Shown piece after piece: positions 31,453-40,240 of a stretch of 64,000 bases of DNA. Made by a program: the position numbers and the translations under genes. Origin of the DNA: an uncultured Dialister sp. (GTDB lineage: Bacteria; Bacillota; Negativicutes; Veillonellales; Dialisteraceae); assembly GCA_934216155.1 (NCBI GenBank), contig CAKQBK010000003.1:1-64000 (forward strand), written 5' to 3'. Numbering within the stretch: position 1 is the first letter of the stretch; every line of letters begins with the position of its first letter. Under the pieces are notes generated by a model, which did not search any database, was not told the origin of the DNA, and saw only the letters and a program-made list of their open reading frames with translations.

Positions 31453-32808
31453 ATGAATGAACATACAGAAAAATATGTGAAGCACTTGCAGGGGATTGTG
31501 CAGATTCCCACCGTGTCTTCGGTCAATGATTTGCATACGGACTGGTCCCAGTTTGATAAGCTTCATCAGTTTTTACAGGAAGCCTATCCTTTGATTTTTG
31601 AAAAATTGGAATGGACCACCATTGGCAAAGCCAGTTTGTTGTTCCATTGGAAATCGGCCCATCCGAAAAAGATGCCTGTGCTTTTCATGGCCCATCAGGA
31701 TGTGGTACCGGCCATTCATGAAGACCAGTGGCGCCACCCGCCATTTTCTGCGGCCATCGATGACGGTTGCATTTGGGGACGAGGCAGTGAAGATTGTAAG
31801 TCCGTTTTGACATCTGAAATGGATGCCATCACAGAACTTCTGGAAGACGGTTTTGAACCGGATTTCGATATTTATCTTTCTTTTGGACACAACGAAGAGG
31901 TGCAGTGTGTGGACGAAAAGAAGGGATCCGTGCTGGCACCGAAATATTTACAGGAAAAAGGTGTCAAGTTGGGATGCATTTTCGATGAAGGTGGCTATGT
32001 GGAAGAAAAAGGATTCCATGGCAATCCCACACCGGTGGCTCTCATTGGGCTGGCAGAAAAAGCGCCCAACGAATATGTGCTGTACAAAGACGGTGCCGGC
32101 GGTCATGCCAGCAAACCGGGGAGAGGCACGGTGCTGGGCGATGTGGCAAGAGCCATGGCGGCTGTGGAAGCGAACCCCATGCCCTATCGTTTGACACCAC
32201 TGGTGAAAGCCCATTTGAAAGCCTTGGCACCCACCCAGGATAAGAAGGTAGCAAAAATTTATGCCCATCCGAAGAAACATTGGGACGAATTGGTGAAATT
32301 GGCCAAACAGGACCGCGAACTGGATGCGAAGTTGCACACCACTTTTGCTATTACCATGGCAGAAGCCAGTGCCCAGGCCAATGTGCTTCCTTCCCATGCA
32401 GAAGCGACCATGAGTGTTCGTATTCTCCAGGGCGATACAGTAGAATCAGTAAAGAAATATTTGGAATCCATCATGCCCTGCGGCGTTCAGGTGAAAGCCA
32501 CCTTTGCGGAAGATCCGAAACCAGCTTGCAGTGTGGAAAGCAAAGAATACGCCCTTTTGACCGAAACCATCAAAGAAGTGTTTGGCGACGACACCCAGAT
32601 TGTGCCAAACCTCATGCTGGGCGCTTCTGATTCCAGAAACTATTCCTCTGTATGCGACAACGTATTCCGCTTCAGTGCGCGGCTGAAAACAGAACAATGG
32701 GGCGAAGCCCATCAGGTAGACGAAAGAATGCCTGTGGAACATCTCGATGTACCGGTGAAGTTCTTTAAACGGTTTTTGAAGAAATACAATAAAGGCAGTG
32801 AGGAGTGA
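31453..32808 (+). CDS. M20-family metallopeptidase/deacylase
   Basis: About 451 residues with M20 motifs in order: metal His with Asp in FMAHQDVVPA (~residue 80), IWGRGSEDCKS, catalytic Glu pair in GHNEEVQC, a dimerisation domain in the middle, and a late SDSRNYSS. The family cleaves dipeptides or N-acyl amino acids; the length and GRGSEDCKS variant fit carboxypeptidase S/Gly-Xaa-like members. ATG 31453 follows CAGGAGG. The final residues GSEE are encoded by family C repeat sequence. Confidence 0.83.
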   Translation: MNEHTEKYVKHLQGIVQIPTVSSVNDLHTDWSQFDKLHQFLQEAYPLIFEKLEWTTIGKASLLFHWKSAHPKKMPVLFMAHQDVVPAIHEDQWRHPPFSAAIDDGCIWGRGSEDCKSVLTSEMDAITELLEDGFEPDFDIYLSFGHNEEVQCVDEKKGSVLAPKYLQEKGVKLGCIFDEGGYVEEKGFHGNPTPVALIGLAEKAPNEYVLYKDGAGGHASKPGRGTVLGDVARAMAAVEANPMPYRLTPLVKAHLKALAPTQDKKVAKIYAHPKKHWDELVKLAKQDRELDAKLHTTFAITMAEASAQANVLPSHAEATMSVRILQGDTVESVKKYLESIMPCGVQVKATFAEDPKPACSVESKEYALLTETIKEVFGDDTQIVPNLMLGASDSRNYSSVCDNVFRFSARLKTEQWGEAHQVDERMPVEHLDVPVKFFKRFLKKYNKGSEE

Positions 32809-32975
32809 GGAATTAGGAGTGAGGAGTGGTGGTGGCGGCGCACAAAATTGGAAAGCGCCGCAAATGATTATGAAATAGTTGATGAGAAAAGATGGCTTAT
32901 TATAAATTGGCCTGGCTTTATGAATTGTGCCAGGCTACCTTCACTCCTAACTCCTCACTCCTAATTCCTAACTAA
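32798..32975. repeat. Family C palindrome, complete copy with AGTGAGGAATTAGG arms
   Basis: AGTGAGGAGTGAGGAATTAG left arm, GGCGGCGCACAAAATTGG core, a second half (GGCTTTATGAATTGTGCCAG), right arm CACTCCTAACTCCTCACTCC. Begins in the last codons of the peptidase gene. Confidence 0.82.
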
Positions 32976-33005
32976 AATCGCAAGCGGATAAAGGAGAAAC
33001 AAGTA

Positions 33006-34022
33006 ATGTATGTAAAACCAAAAATTGGCACGGTCCAGCTGGATGGTTGGGCGGTGTTGGCGCCTATGGCAGGGGTCAGTGACTTGGCATACCGAGTCAT
33101 TGCCCGCCATCATGGGGCAGCCATGACCACAGCGGAAATGGTCAGTGCCAAAGGGTTATATTACAAAAATGAAAAGACTCAGGATATGCTAAAGATTGAT
33201 CCAGGGGAACATCCTGTAGCACTGCAGCTTTTCGGAAGTGAACCGGAGATCATGGCATTGGGGGCTAAGGAAATGGAAAAGGCTGGCCCCGATGTGATTG
33301 ATATCAATATGGGCTGTCCCATGCAGAAGGTAGTCAAAAATGGGGACGGCTCAGCATTGATGAAAGATATTTCTAAAGCGGCAGCCATTGTGAAAGCCAT
33401 GGTGGATGCGGTCCAGGTGCCAGTAACGGTGAAAATGCGTCTCGGCTGGTCTAGGGAAACGGAAAATTGTGTGGAATTGGCTCAGGCGGTAGAAGAAGCT
33501 GGCGCCGCTGCCATTACGGTCCACGGCAGAACCCGGGAGGATTTCTATACCGGACAGGCAGACTGGAAGAAAATTGCTGAAGTGGTCCAAGCGGTACATA
33601 TTCCTGTTTTCGGAAATGGCGATGTGGTAGACGGTCCGACAGCCAAAGCACTGATGGATGAAACCGGTTGCGCTGGGGTAGCTATCGGTCGGGCTGCTTG
33701 GGGCAATCCGTGGATTTTCAGAGAAGTCAATACCTATCTGGAAACAGGGAAAATCCTTCCGAAACCTTCCTGGGAAATGCGGCTCGCTATGTCCAGAGAA
33801 CATCTCCATGGTCTGGTGCTGGAAAAAGGGGAAAATCGGGCCATTCGAGAAATGCGTGCCCACGCGAGCCGCTATTTCTACGGCCTGCCAGCCGCCACAG
33901 CCCTTCGTCGAGATATTATGAAAGTTCTGACGGAAAAGGATTTCAATGAAATTTTGGATACTTACGAAGCAAGCCATGATCTGAAAGAACAGAATGAGTT
34001 AGAAGTGAGAAGTGAGAAGTGA
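33006..34022 (+). CDS. dusB: tRNA-dihydrouridine synthase DusB
   Basis: A 338-residue FMN enzyme that reduces uridines in tRNA. TIM-barrel start LAPMAGVSDLAYRVI; catalytic Cys104 in NMGCPMQKVVKNGDGSAL; substrate and FMN sites in VKMRLGW, VHGRTREDFYTGQADW and GNGDVV; helical C-terminal domain after ~245. Ribosome-binding site AAAGGAGAAA. The final residues (ELEVRSEK) are encoded by a family C repeat arm, so the repeat has replaced or extended the natural C-terminus. Confidence 0.92.
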   Translation: MYVKPKIGTVQLDGWAVLAPMAGVSDLAYRVIARHHGAAMTTAEMVSAKGLYYKNEKTQDMLKIDPGEHPVALQLFGSEPEIMALGAKEMEKAGPDVIDINMGCPMQKVVKNGDGSALMKDISKAAAIVKAMVDAVQVPVTVKMRLGWSRETENCVELAQAVEEAGAAAITVHGRTREDFYTGQADWKKIAEVVQAVHIPVFGNGDVVDGPTAKALMDETGCAGVAIGRAAWGNPWIFREVNTYLETGKILPKPSWEMRLAMSREHLHGLVLEKGENRAIREMRAHASRYFYGLPAATALRRDIMKVLTEKDFNEILDTYEASHDLKEQNELEVRSEK

Positions 34023-34075
34023 GAAGTGGTGGAAGGGGCGCACAAATTACAAAGCACCCCAATACCTTTTTTATA
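33998..34075. repeat. Family C half-copy overlapping the dusB 3' end
   Basis: AGTTAGAAGTGAGAAGTGAG arm within the dusB reading frame, then GGGGCGCACAAATTACAAAG core. No opposing arm. Confidence 0.75.
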
Positions 34076-34149
34076 TCTTACATTTCTTTATAGAGAGTCA
34101 AATTTCTGTAACGATTGTTGTTGGTTTATATGCCGGGGTCTTTTATGAC

Positions 34150-34310
34150 AACTTGCTATGCATGAAAGTGTCATTGGTTTAAGGTTTGAGGTTTGATTGT
34201 AACCCCTAAACCTTAAACCAATGACGCTTTGTGTTTGTGCAAATTGTGTCAAACGAACTCGGAGTATAAACCGTAAACCGTAAACTGTAAACTGTAAACA
34301 AACAACCACC
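34150..34310. repeat. Inverted short-unit repeats, GGTTTAAGGTTTGAGG and GTAAACCGTAAAC types
   Basis: CATTGGTTTAAGGTTTGAGG opposed by CCTAAACCTTAAACCAATG, then a run of ACCGTAAACCGTAAACTG. The first unit is the same as in the family K element at 9767. Confidence 0.7.
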
Positions 34311-34340
34311 AACAAGATAAAGATTTGTAAAAATGAAACG

Positions 34341-34387
34341 TAAAATAATATCAATATTAGTAAAAGCTGATATTGGTATTATTTTTG
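34341..34387 (+). terminator. AT-rich hairpin with T-run
   Basis: AATAATATCAATATTAG faces CTGATATTGGTATTATTTTT. It lies before the pur promoter and could end upstream transcription. Confidence 0.6.
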
Positions 34388-34430
34388 CAAAAAATGAGTG
34401 ATTTGTGAGTCATAGAATCGTGTCAAATGA

Positions 34431-34459
34431 TTGACAAGGGAAAATGGAAATATTAAAAT
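34431..34459 (+). promoter_or_regulatory. Probable promoter of the pur operon leader
   Basis: TTGACA at 34431-34436 and TAAAAT at 34454-34459 with a 17-base spacer. It is followed within 40 bases by a terminator-like hairpin. Confidence 0.75.
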
Positions 34460-34498
34460 ACTTATGGAATCTACGGAAAACATTGTGAGAATAACAAG

Positions 34499-34532
34499 CT
34501 TGTGCAGGGGAAAGCGCGCAGGCTTTTTTATC
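34499..34532 (+). terminator. First terminator hairpin of the pur leader
   Basis: GCTTGTGC pairs (with G-U pairs) to GCGCAGGC around AGGGGAAAGC and is followed by TTTTTTA. Only about 65 bases after the predicted start site, so it would yield a very short RNA unless read through. Confidence 0.65.
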
Positions 34533-34541
34533 TCATGCATA

Positions 34542-34702
34542 CGGAAACGCTGATCGAATCAAAGAGTTAGAAATTATATGAATTTTGAACCAAAGCTTCG
34601 TCAAGAAAATCCTTAAATAGCTCGCTATTCGCGGATTTCCTTTCCTCGCTTTGAATCAAAATTCAAGAATAATTTCAAACCATGATTCAATCAGTGTTTC
34701 CT
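34542..34702. mobile_element. Family I element 2 (161 bp, TA-flanked), in the pur leader
   Basis: Ends CGGAAACGCTGATCGAATC and GATTCAATCAGTGTTTCCT, flanked by TA, same length and inner palindrome as the 18063 copy. It lies between the first leader terminator and the 54-codon ORF. Confidence 0.85.
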
Positions 34703-34717
34703 TAGAGAGGAGCAATC

Positions 34718-34882
34718 ATGTCTGCTATGGAGTTCATTTTCTCAGACAGTTTAAAAAACGAAAAGAACTGGGCGCTTGCTGCGTTTCTCTTTATCATGCT
34801 ATCTGTAAGTTCCTTGTATCATTGTAAATATAGGTATATGTATAGACTCCTTTTGCGTGGGACTATGCCTCTTATGGCGTAG
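34718..34882 (+). CDS. Small 54-residue ORF in the pur leader
   Basis: Starts at ATG 34718 with AGAGAGGAGC upstream. N-terminus MSAMEFIFSDSLKNEKN, a hydrophobic stretch WALAAFLFIMLSVSSLYH, then a basic tail. The layout (short charged N-terminus, Trp, single hydrophobic segment, position after a leader terminator) is like that of the 36-residue ORFs at 24725 and 30079, but sequence similarity is slight. Its 3' end overlaps the left arm of the second leader hairpin, so translating ribosomes would interfere with that terminator. It could be a leader peptide or a small membrane protein. Confidence 0.45.
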   Translation: MSAMEFIFSDSLKNEKNWALAAFLFIMLSVSSLYHCKYRYMYRLLLRGTMPLMA

Positions 34883-34910
34883 TGCGGCTTTGCAAAAGGA
34901 GTTTTTGTTT
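34845..34910 (+). terminator. Second terminator hairpin of the pur leader
   Basis: ACTCCTTTTGC (34846-34856) is perfectly complementary to GCAAAAGGAGT (34892-34902), with an inner CTATGCC/GGCGTAG-like pairing, followed by TTTTTG. Located 35 bases before purE; likely an attenuation site or a partial barrier. Confidence 0.75.
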
Positions 34911-34943
34911 TATGGCAAAGAGCTGTAGAGGGAGGAAATCATC

Positions 34944-35435
34944 ATGCATGTAGGGATTGTTATGGGTAGTGATTCCGATTTGCCGGTCATGAAAAAGGCC
35001 TTTGGTATTTTGGATCAGTTTGGCGTGACCTATGACGTAACCATTGCTTCTGCGCACCGTACACCAAAGAAATTGGCTGAATTCGTGGCAGCAGAAGAAG
35101 AAAAAGGGGTAGGAGCTTTCATCGCTGGCGCTGGTATGGCAGCGGCACTGCCTGGTGTAGTAGCCAGTCTGACACTGAAACCAGTCATTGGGGTACCGCT
35201 TTCCGGTGCGAAATTGGACGGTATGGACGCTCTGTTTTCCATCGTGCAGATGCCTTCTGGAATCCCGGTTGCAACCGTAGCCATTGATGGCACTAAAAAT
35301 GCAGCCTTCCTGGCGGTAGAAATCGGCGCCGTTTCTGATAGAGAACTGTATAGAAAATACAAAGAATACCGCGAAGAAGCAGCGGCAGAAATCTATCGGA
35401 AAGACGAAGTACTGCAGGAAGAACTGAAGAAATAA
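34944..35435 (+). CDS. purE: N5-carboxyaminoimidazole ribonucleotide mutase PurE
   Basis: A 163-residue class I PurE: MGSDSDLPVMKKA, ASAHRTPKKL and AGMAAALPGVVASLT with SGAKLDGMDALFSIVQMPSG. Converts N5-CAIR to CAIR in purine synthesis. First gene of the pur cluster, with GGGAGGAAATC upstream. No purK lies nearby in the window. Confidence 0.95.
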   Translation: MHVGIVMGSDSDLPVMKKAFGILDQFGVTYDVTIASAHRTPKKLAEFVAAEEEKGVGAFIAGAGMAAALPGVVASLTLKPVIGVPLSGAKLDGMDALFSIVQMPSGIPVATVAIDGTKNAAFLAVEIGAVSDRELYRKYKEYREEAAAEIYRKDEVLQEELKK

Positions 35436-35472
35436 TGGGCTCCAGTAGCTACTAGTCCTTGATTTAAGAGAA

Positions 35473-35650
35473 GAAGGTTAGCCCTTCGGGCAGGTTATTA
35501 GCCATGATTTCGCTTGTTTCACAATAGCTGCTATGGATTGTCTAAAGGTTAAAAGGGGTTATGATATAACCTTTTATACCCTTTTTAACCTTGTAAGGAG
35601 CCATCATGTTGCAGTTGAGAAAGTAGGAATCTGTAGAATAATAACCTTTT
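35473..35650. repeat. Family A palindrome between purE and purC
   Basis: GAAGGTTAGCCCTTCGGGCA hairpin and CAGGTTATTA left end; inner AAAGGTTAAAAGGGGTTATG opposed by TATAACCTTTTATACCC; right end TGTAGAATAATAACC. The opposing arms predict a long stem within the pur transcript. Confidence 0.82.
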
Positions 35651-35700
35651 AGCTAGTCGTTATATTTCAAATGAATGAAAGTGTAAAAAGGAGATTTATC

Positions 35701-36564
35701 ATGAAAGAATACAAACCATTTAAATCCGGCAAAGTACGTGAACTGTATGATCTGGGCGACAGCCTGGTGATGGTCTGCACCGACCGTATTTCTGCTTTTG
35801 ATAACATTCTGAAATGCCCGATTCCGGAAAAAGGCTGCGTGCTGAACCGCATGTCCGAATTCTGGTTCAACCTGACCAAGGACATTGTGCCGAACCACAT
35901 GATTTCCATCGATACCAAAGATATGCCAGAATTCTTCCAGACCAAAGAATTTGAAGGCCGTTCCATGAAGACCCAGAAACTGAACATGATTCCAGTAGAA
36001 TGCATTGTTCGTGGCTACATCACCGGTTCCGGCTGGGAAGGCTATCAGAAAGATGGCAAAGTTTGCGGCATCCAGCTGCCAGAAGGGCTGAAAGAATGCC
36101 AGAAGCTGCCACAGCCGATCTTCACTCCATCCACCAAAGCACCGGCTGGTGAACATGACCAGAATATTTCCATGGAAGAAGGAGAAGAATGGGTAAACAA
36201 GTTCTTCCCAGGAAAAGGCAAAGAATACATGGAAAAACTGTCTGAACTGACCCTGGCTCTGTACAACAAGTGCGCTGATTATGCACTGGAAAGAGGCATC
36301 ATCATCGCTGATACCAAGTTTGAATTTGGTCTTGATGAAGAAGGAAATATCGTTCTGGGTGATGAAATGCTGACTCCAGATAACTCCCGTTTCTGGCCAG
36401 CCAAAGGCTATGAAGCCGGCCATGGACAGCCTTCCTATGATAAACAGTTTGTCAGAGATTACCTGAAAGCCAACCCAGGAGACACAGTTCCACAGGAAAT
36501 CATCGACAAGACCATCGGCATTTACAAAGAAGCCTATGAACTCTTAACTGGTGAAAAGTTCTAA
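35701..36564 (+). CDS. purC: SAICAR synthetase PurC
   Basis: A 287-residue enzyme joining CAIR and aspartate. SGKVRELYDLGDSLVMVCTD at the N-terminus, GYITGSGWEGY, IIADTKFEFG and LTPDNSRFWP are the family motifs. ATG 35701 follows AAAGGAGAT. Confidence 0.95.
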   Translation: MKEYKPFKSGKVRELYDLGDSLVMVCTDRISAFDNILKCPIPEKGCVLNRMSEFWFNLTKDIVPNHMISIDTKDMPEFFQTKEFEGRSMKTQKLNMIPVECIVRGYITGSGWEGYQKDGKVCGIQLPEGLKECQKLPQPIFTPSTKAPAGEHDQNISMEEGEEWVNKFFPGKGKEYMEKLSELTLALYNKCADYALERGIIIADTKFEFGLDEEGNIVLGDEMLTPDNSRFWPAKGYEAGHGQPSYDKQFVRDYLKANPGDTVPQEIIDKTIGIYKEAYELLTGEKF

Positions 36565-36569
36565 TTCTA

Positions 36570-36650
36570 ATTTGGTAGCTAGTGACTGGTGACCGGTGAC
36601 TGGGAGTTTCCTAGTCACTGGTCACCAGTCACCAGTCACCCTGTTTAAAC
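36570..36650. repeat. Family D hairpin between purC and purF
   Basis: GCTAGTGACTGGTGACCGGT opposed by CTAGTCACTGGTCACCAGTC; both arms are built from the same 7-8 base unit. Confidence 0.8.
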
Positions 36651-36661
36651 AGGAGATAAGC

Positions 36662-38083
36662 ATGTACAAAAGTACAGAAATTTATGACGACAAGCCCCAT
36701 GAAGAGTGTGGCGTCTTTGGCATCTTCGACCGTGACCTGTCTGCCGTTCATGAAGTGTACTACGGCATTTTTGCCCTGCAGCACCGTGGACAGGAAAGTG
36801 CGGGCATCACCGTTACCGATGGCAAGGATATGGAAACATTCCGCGGTATGGGTCTGGTGACCGAAGTGTTCCGCAATTTGCCAGAAAAAGAAGGCCATAT
36901 CGGTATTGGCCATGTACGGTATTCCACCACCGGTTCTTCTATCCCGGCTAACGTACAGCCGCTGCAGGCAGATAGCATCGATGGTCCTATGGCATTGGCT
37001 CATAACGGGAACTTGGTCAATACCCTGAATCTGCGCCGCCGTTTGCTCTTGGAAGGTTCCACCTTTTCCACTTCGATGGATACGGAAGTCATCATCAAAC
37101 TGCTTGCGAGAAGCCGTCGTCCGACCGAAGAAGAAAAATTTAAAGAATTGATGGATGAAATTCACGGTGCCTATGCCATTGTGGCTTGTACCAACAAAGC
37201 CCTCTACGGCTGCCGCGATCCATTCGGCTACCGTCCGCTGGTTTTGGGAAAAACAGAAACCGGCTGGGTATTGGCTTCTGAAACACCGGCGTTGGATGCT
37301 ATTGATGCGGAATTTGTCAGAGATATCCTGCCAGGGGAAATCGTTTCTATCGATGACAATGGAGTTCGCTCCACCATGTATTGCCCTGTAGATTCTCATA
37401 AACATGGCATCTGCTCTTTCGAATACATTTATTTCGCTCGTCCTGATTCCATCATGAACGGCCAGGATATTTACCAGGCTCGTCTAAACATGGGCAAAAA
37501 ACTGTGGGAAGAAGCACAGTTTGATGGTGATGTAGTCATGAGTGTACCGGATTCTGGTAACGTGGCTGCTTTGGGATATGCCCAGGCTTCTGGCATTCCT
37601 TTCGTGGAAGGGCTGCTCAAAAATAAATACATGGGCCGTACCTTCATTCAGCCAGGACAGAAGAAACGTGAACGGGCTGTCCGTATGAAACTGAACCCGA
37701 TCCGCATGAACGTGGAAGGCAAGCGAATCGTCTTAGTGGATGATTCCATCGTTCGTGGCACCACCAGTGGCATTATTATCAACTTGCTCAGAAATGCAGG
37801 TGCCAAGGAAATTAAACTTTGCATCAGCTCTCCGCCTGTTAAGTATCCATGCTTCTTCGGTATCGATACAGCAGAAAGAAAGCAGCTTATTGCAGCCAAA
37901 TATTCGACAGAAGAAATCTGCAAAATGATCGGCGCCGATGCATTGCACTACCTGTCCCAGGAAGGACTGGCAGAATCTATTTCCTGTATCAAGAAAGAAG
38001 ATATGTGCTTCGCCTGCTTCGATGGGGTCTATCCGGAACACGTACCTCATAACGGCCTGGGCACTATGGAAGATGAAGAATAA
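36662..38083 (+). CDS. purF: Amidophosphoribosyltransferase PurF ([4Fe-4S] type)
   Basis: A 473-residue enzyme that makes phosphoribosylamine from PRPP and glutamine. A short propeptide precedes the nucleophile Cys16 (EECGVFGIFD); the PRPP-binding loop is VLVDDSIVRGTTSG. The cysteines known to hold the [4Fe-4S] cluster in Bacillus PurF are present at GICSFEYIYFARPDS, KYPCFFGID and MCFACFDG, suggesting the processed, oxygen-sensitive type. ATG 36662 follows ACAGGAGAT. Confidence 0.95.
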   Translation: MYKSTEIYDDKPHEECGVFGIFDRDLSAVHEVYYGIFALQHRGQESAGITVTDGKDMETFRGMGLVTEVFRNLPEKEGHIGIGHVRYSTTGSSIPANVQPLQADSIDGPMALAHNGNLVNTLNLRRRLLLEGSTFSTSMDTEVIIKLLARSRRPTEEEKFKELMDEIHGAYAIVACTNKALYGCRDPFGYRPLVLGKTETGWVLASETPALDAIDAEFVRDILPGEIVSIDDNGVRSTMYCPVDSHKHGICSFEYIYFARPDSIMNGQDIYQARLNMGKKLWEEAQFDGDVVMSVPDSGNVAALGYAQASGIPFVEGLLKNKYMGRTFIQPGQKKRERAVRMKLNPIRMNVEGKRIVLVDDSIVRGTTSGIIINLLRNAGAKEIKLCISSPPVKYPCFFGIDTAERKQLIAAKYSTEEICKMIGADALHYLSQEGLAESISCIKKEDMCFACFDGVYPEHVPHNGLGTMEDEE

Positions 38084-38087
38084 AATC

Positions 38088-38242
38088 AATTAGAAATGAG
38101 TAATGAGAAATGAGTAATGCTGGTGCGGCACATAACTTATGAAGTGCCGCAAAGAATATAAAATATTGAATAGAGCAGCGCTCCTTAATTTGTGCGCTGC
38201 ATCCACAATTACTCCTTGCTCATTACTAATTGCTCATTAATT
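38088..38242. repeat. Family C palindrome between purF and purM, ATGAGTAATGAGAA arms
   Basis: Left arm AATGAGTAATGAGAAATGAG, core GGTGCGGCACATAACTTATG, second half CAGCGCTCC...TTTGTGCGCTGC, right arm ATTACTCCTTGCTCATTACT. The core is that of family C but the arm unit differs from all other copies. Confidence 0.82.
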
Positions 38243-38253
38243 TGGAGGATTTT

Positions 38254-39315
38254 ATGAATAGTAAGAAAAAGGGTCTGACCTATGCAGAAGCTGGCGTAGA
38301 TATCGACGCTGGTGAAAGAGAAGTCGAACTGATTAAAAAATCCGTACAGGCTACCTATACCCGTGGCGTCATGGGCGATCTGGGTGGTTTCGGCGGTCTG
38401 TTCCGTCTGAAAGATGAACTGTCTGATGACCCGATTCTGGTTTCTGGTACCGATGGGGTAGGAACCAAGCTGCGTTTGGCTATTGAAATGGGTATCCATG
38501 ATACCATTGGTCAGGACTGCGTTGCTATGAGTGTCAACGATGTACTGGTTCAGGGCGCACGTCCGCTGTTCTTCCTGGACTACATCGCTACTGGCAAATT
38601 GGAACCGGAATTGATGGCAGAAATCGTGAAAGGTGTAGCCAATGCGTGCATCGAATCTGGTTGTGCTCTCCTGGGCGGGGAAACTGCAGAAATGGCTGGT
38701 TTCTATGCCAAAGGTGATTATGATGTAGCTGGTTTTGCCGTAGGTATCGTAGATCGCAAAGACATCATCACCGGCGAAGATATTTCTGAAGGCGATGTCA
38801 TCCTGGGCCTGCCGTCCACTGGGGTTCATTCCAATGGATATTCCCTGGTTCGTCGTATCATCCAGGACAATGGACTGTCTTTGAAAGAAACCTATGAAGG
38901 ATTTGATAAACCGCTGGGCGAAGTGCTGCTCACTCCGACCCGCCTGTATCCGAAGCCGGTGTTGCCGGTACTGAAGGACACCAAGGTGAATGGCATGGTT
39001 CATATCACTGGCGGCGGTTTCTATGACAATATTCCTCGCGTGCTGCCAGAAGGCACTAGAGCAGTGCTCGATGCAGACAAATGGCCCATGCTTCCTGTAT
39101 TCCCATTCCTGATGAAACAGGGCGGCGTGGAAGCTCATGAAATGTATCGTACCTATAACTGCGGTCTGGGAATGCTGCTCATTATGAAGCGGGAAGAAGC
39201 AGAAAAGGCGAAAGAAATTCTGGCTTCCATCAATGAACCGGTTTACGAAGTGGGCGAAATTACCAAAGGTGACCAGGATGTGATCGTAACAGGTGGTCTT
39301 TTCCATGAAGAATAA
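38254..39315 (+). CDS. purM: Phosphoribosylformylglycinamidine cyclo-ligase PurM
   Basis: A 353-residue AIR synthetase: YAEAGVDIDAGEREVELIKK at the start, VSGTDGVGTKLRLA, VNDVLVQGARPLFFLDYIAT and HITGGGFYDNIPRVLP. ATG 38254 follows TTGGAGG. Its stop overlaps purN by 11 bases, so the pair is translationally coupled. Confidence 0.95.
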   Translation: MNSKKKGLTYAEAGVDIDAGEREVELIKKSVQATYTRGVMGDLGGFGGLFRLKDELSDDPILVSGTDGVGTKLRLAIEMGIHDTIGQDCVAMSVNDVLVQGARPLFFLDYIATGKLEPELMAEIVKGVANACIESGCALLGGETAEMAGFYAKGDYDVAGFAVGIVDRKDIITGEDISEGDVILGLPSTGVHSNGYSLVRRIIQDNGLSLKETYEGFDKPLGEVLLTPTRLYPKPVLPVLKDTKVNGMVHITGGGFYDNIPRVLPEGTRAVLDADKWPMLPVFPFLMKQGGVEAHEMYRTYNCGLGMLLIMKREEAEKAKEILASINEPVYEVGEITKGDQDVIVTGGLFHEE

Positions 39316-39928
39316 AAAAAGAATTCTGATTTTTGCATCCGGACGTGGTTCCAATGCAGAAGCCATCCATGAAGCGACTGTCAATGGCACCGTCAATGGC
39401 GAAGTGGTAGGCGTCATTTGCGACCATGGCGATGCCCAGGTGCTGGAACGGGCCAAACGGTGGAACGTTCCCACCACCGTATTGGAACGGAAAGCCTTTG
39501 ATTCCAAAGAGGCTTTCAATGCCGCTATTTTGGAAGCAGCGAAATCCTATACACCAGACTTGATTTGCCTGGCTGGTTATATGAGAATCTGTGGGGAAGA
39601 CTTGGTAAACGCATTCCCCAATCAGATCATCAATATCCATCCCGCCCTTCTCCCCAGCTTCCGTGGACTCCATGCCCAGCGGCAGGCTGTAGAAGCAGGC
39701 GTGAAAGTGGCAGGATGTACGGTTCATTTCGTAGGCACTGGTTTGGACGATGGTCCTATCATTACCCAGGTGGCAGTACCGGTTTATGATGACGATACAG
39801 AAGACACCTTGGCAGACCGGATTCTTCAGCAAGAACATCCAGCCTATGTACGGGCTGTCACAGCCTATTGCAATGATGCACTTCACATCGAAGGGCACCA
39901 TGTATCGGGAATGCATACAAAGCAGTGA
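39305..39928 (+). CDS. purN: Phosphoribosylglycinamide formyltransferase PurN
   Basis: A 207-residue folate-dependent formyltransferase: ILIFASGRGSNAEAI, catalytic Asn/His in INIHPALLPSFRGLHA, and VHFVGTGLDDGPIITQ with the catalytic Asp. Starts inside the end of purM. The stop (CAGTGAGAAGTTAGAAGTGA) again coincides with a repeat arm. Confidence 0.95.
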   Translation: MKNKKRILIFASGRGSNAEAIHEATVNGTVNGEVVGVICDHGDAQVLERAKRWNVPTTVLERKAFDSKEAFNAAILEAAKSYTPDLICLAGYMRICGEDLVNAFPNQIINIHPALLPSFRGLHAQRQAVEAGVKVAGCTVHFVGTGLDDGPIITQVAVPVYDDDTEDTLADRILQQEHPAYVRAVTAYCNDALHIEGHHVSGMHTKQ

Positions 39929-40010
39929 GAAGTTAGAAGTGAGAAGTTAGAAAAGAGACTAGGTTGAAGTAGTAAACGGTTAGCAGTAGGCCGTTGGCGG
40001 TACCTTGCAT

Positions 40011-40221
40011 CGTCATTTCGACCGATGGGATTTGTGCTTTATGGTTTATCGCTTTTTTTCTACTATGTTAGAAAAAAGTGGAGAAATGTTATGATGCTAG
40101 TGAGGCTAGCGTTGATTGGCAGATTCGGGAAACCTGAGCAACCTGAGAACCCTGAGTAACTTGAGCAATCTGTAATTTCTAGCGAATTTATACCTACTAA
40201 CGCAAAACATTAGCAGCATTG
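40011..40221. repeat. Family F left half joined to a family B right half
   Basis: 40011-40092 matches the left end of the GIY-YIG-bearing element (CGTCATTTCGACCGATGGG... AAAGTGGAGAAATG). 40094-40221 is a family B centre and right arm (GATTCGGGAAACCTGAGCAA ... TTAGCAGCATTG). Together they fill the purN-purH gap. Confidence 0.75.
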
Positions 40222-40240
40222 AGATAAGAAGGAGGAAAAC

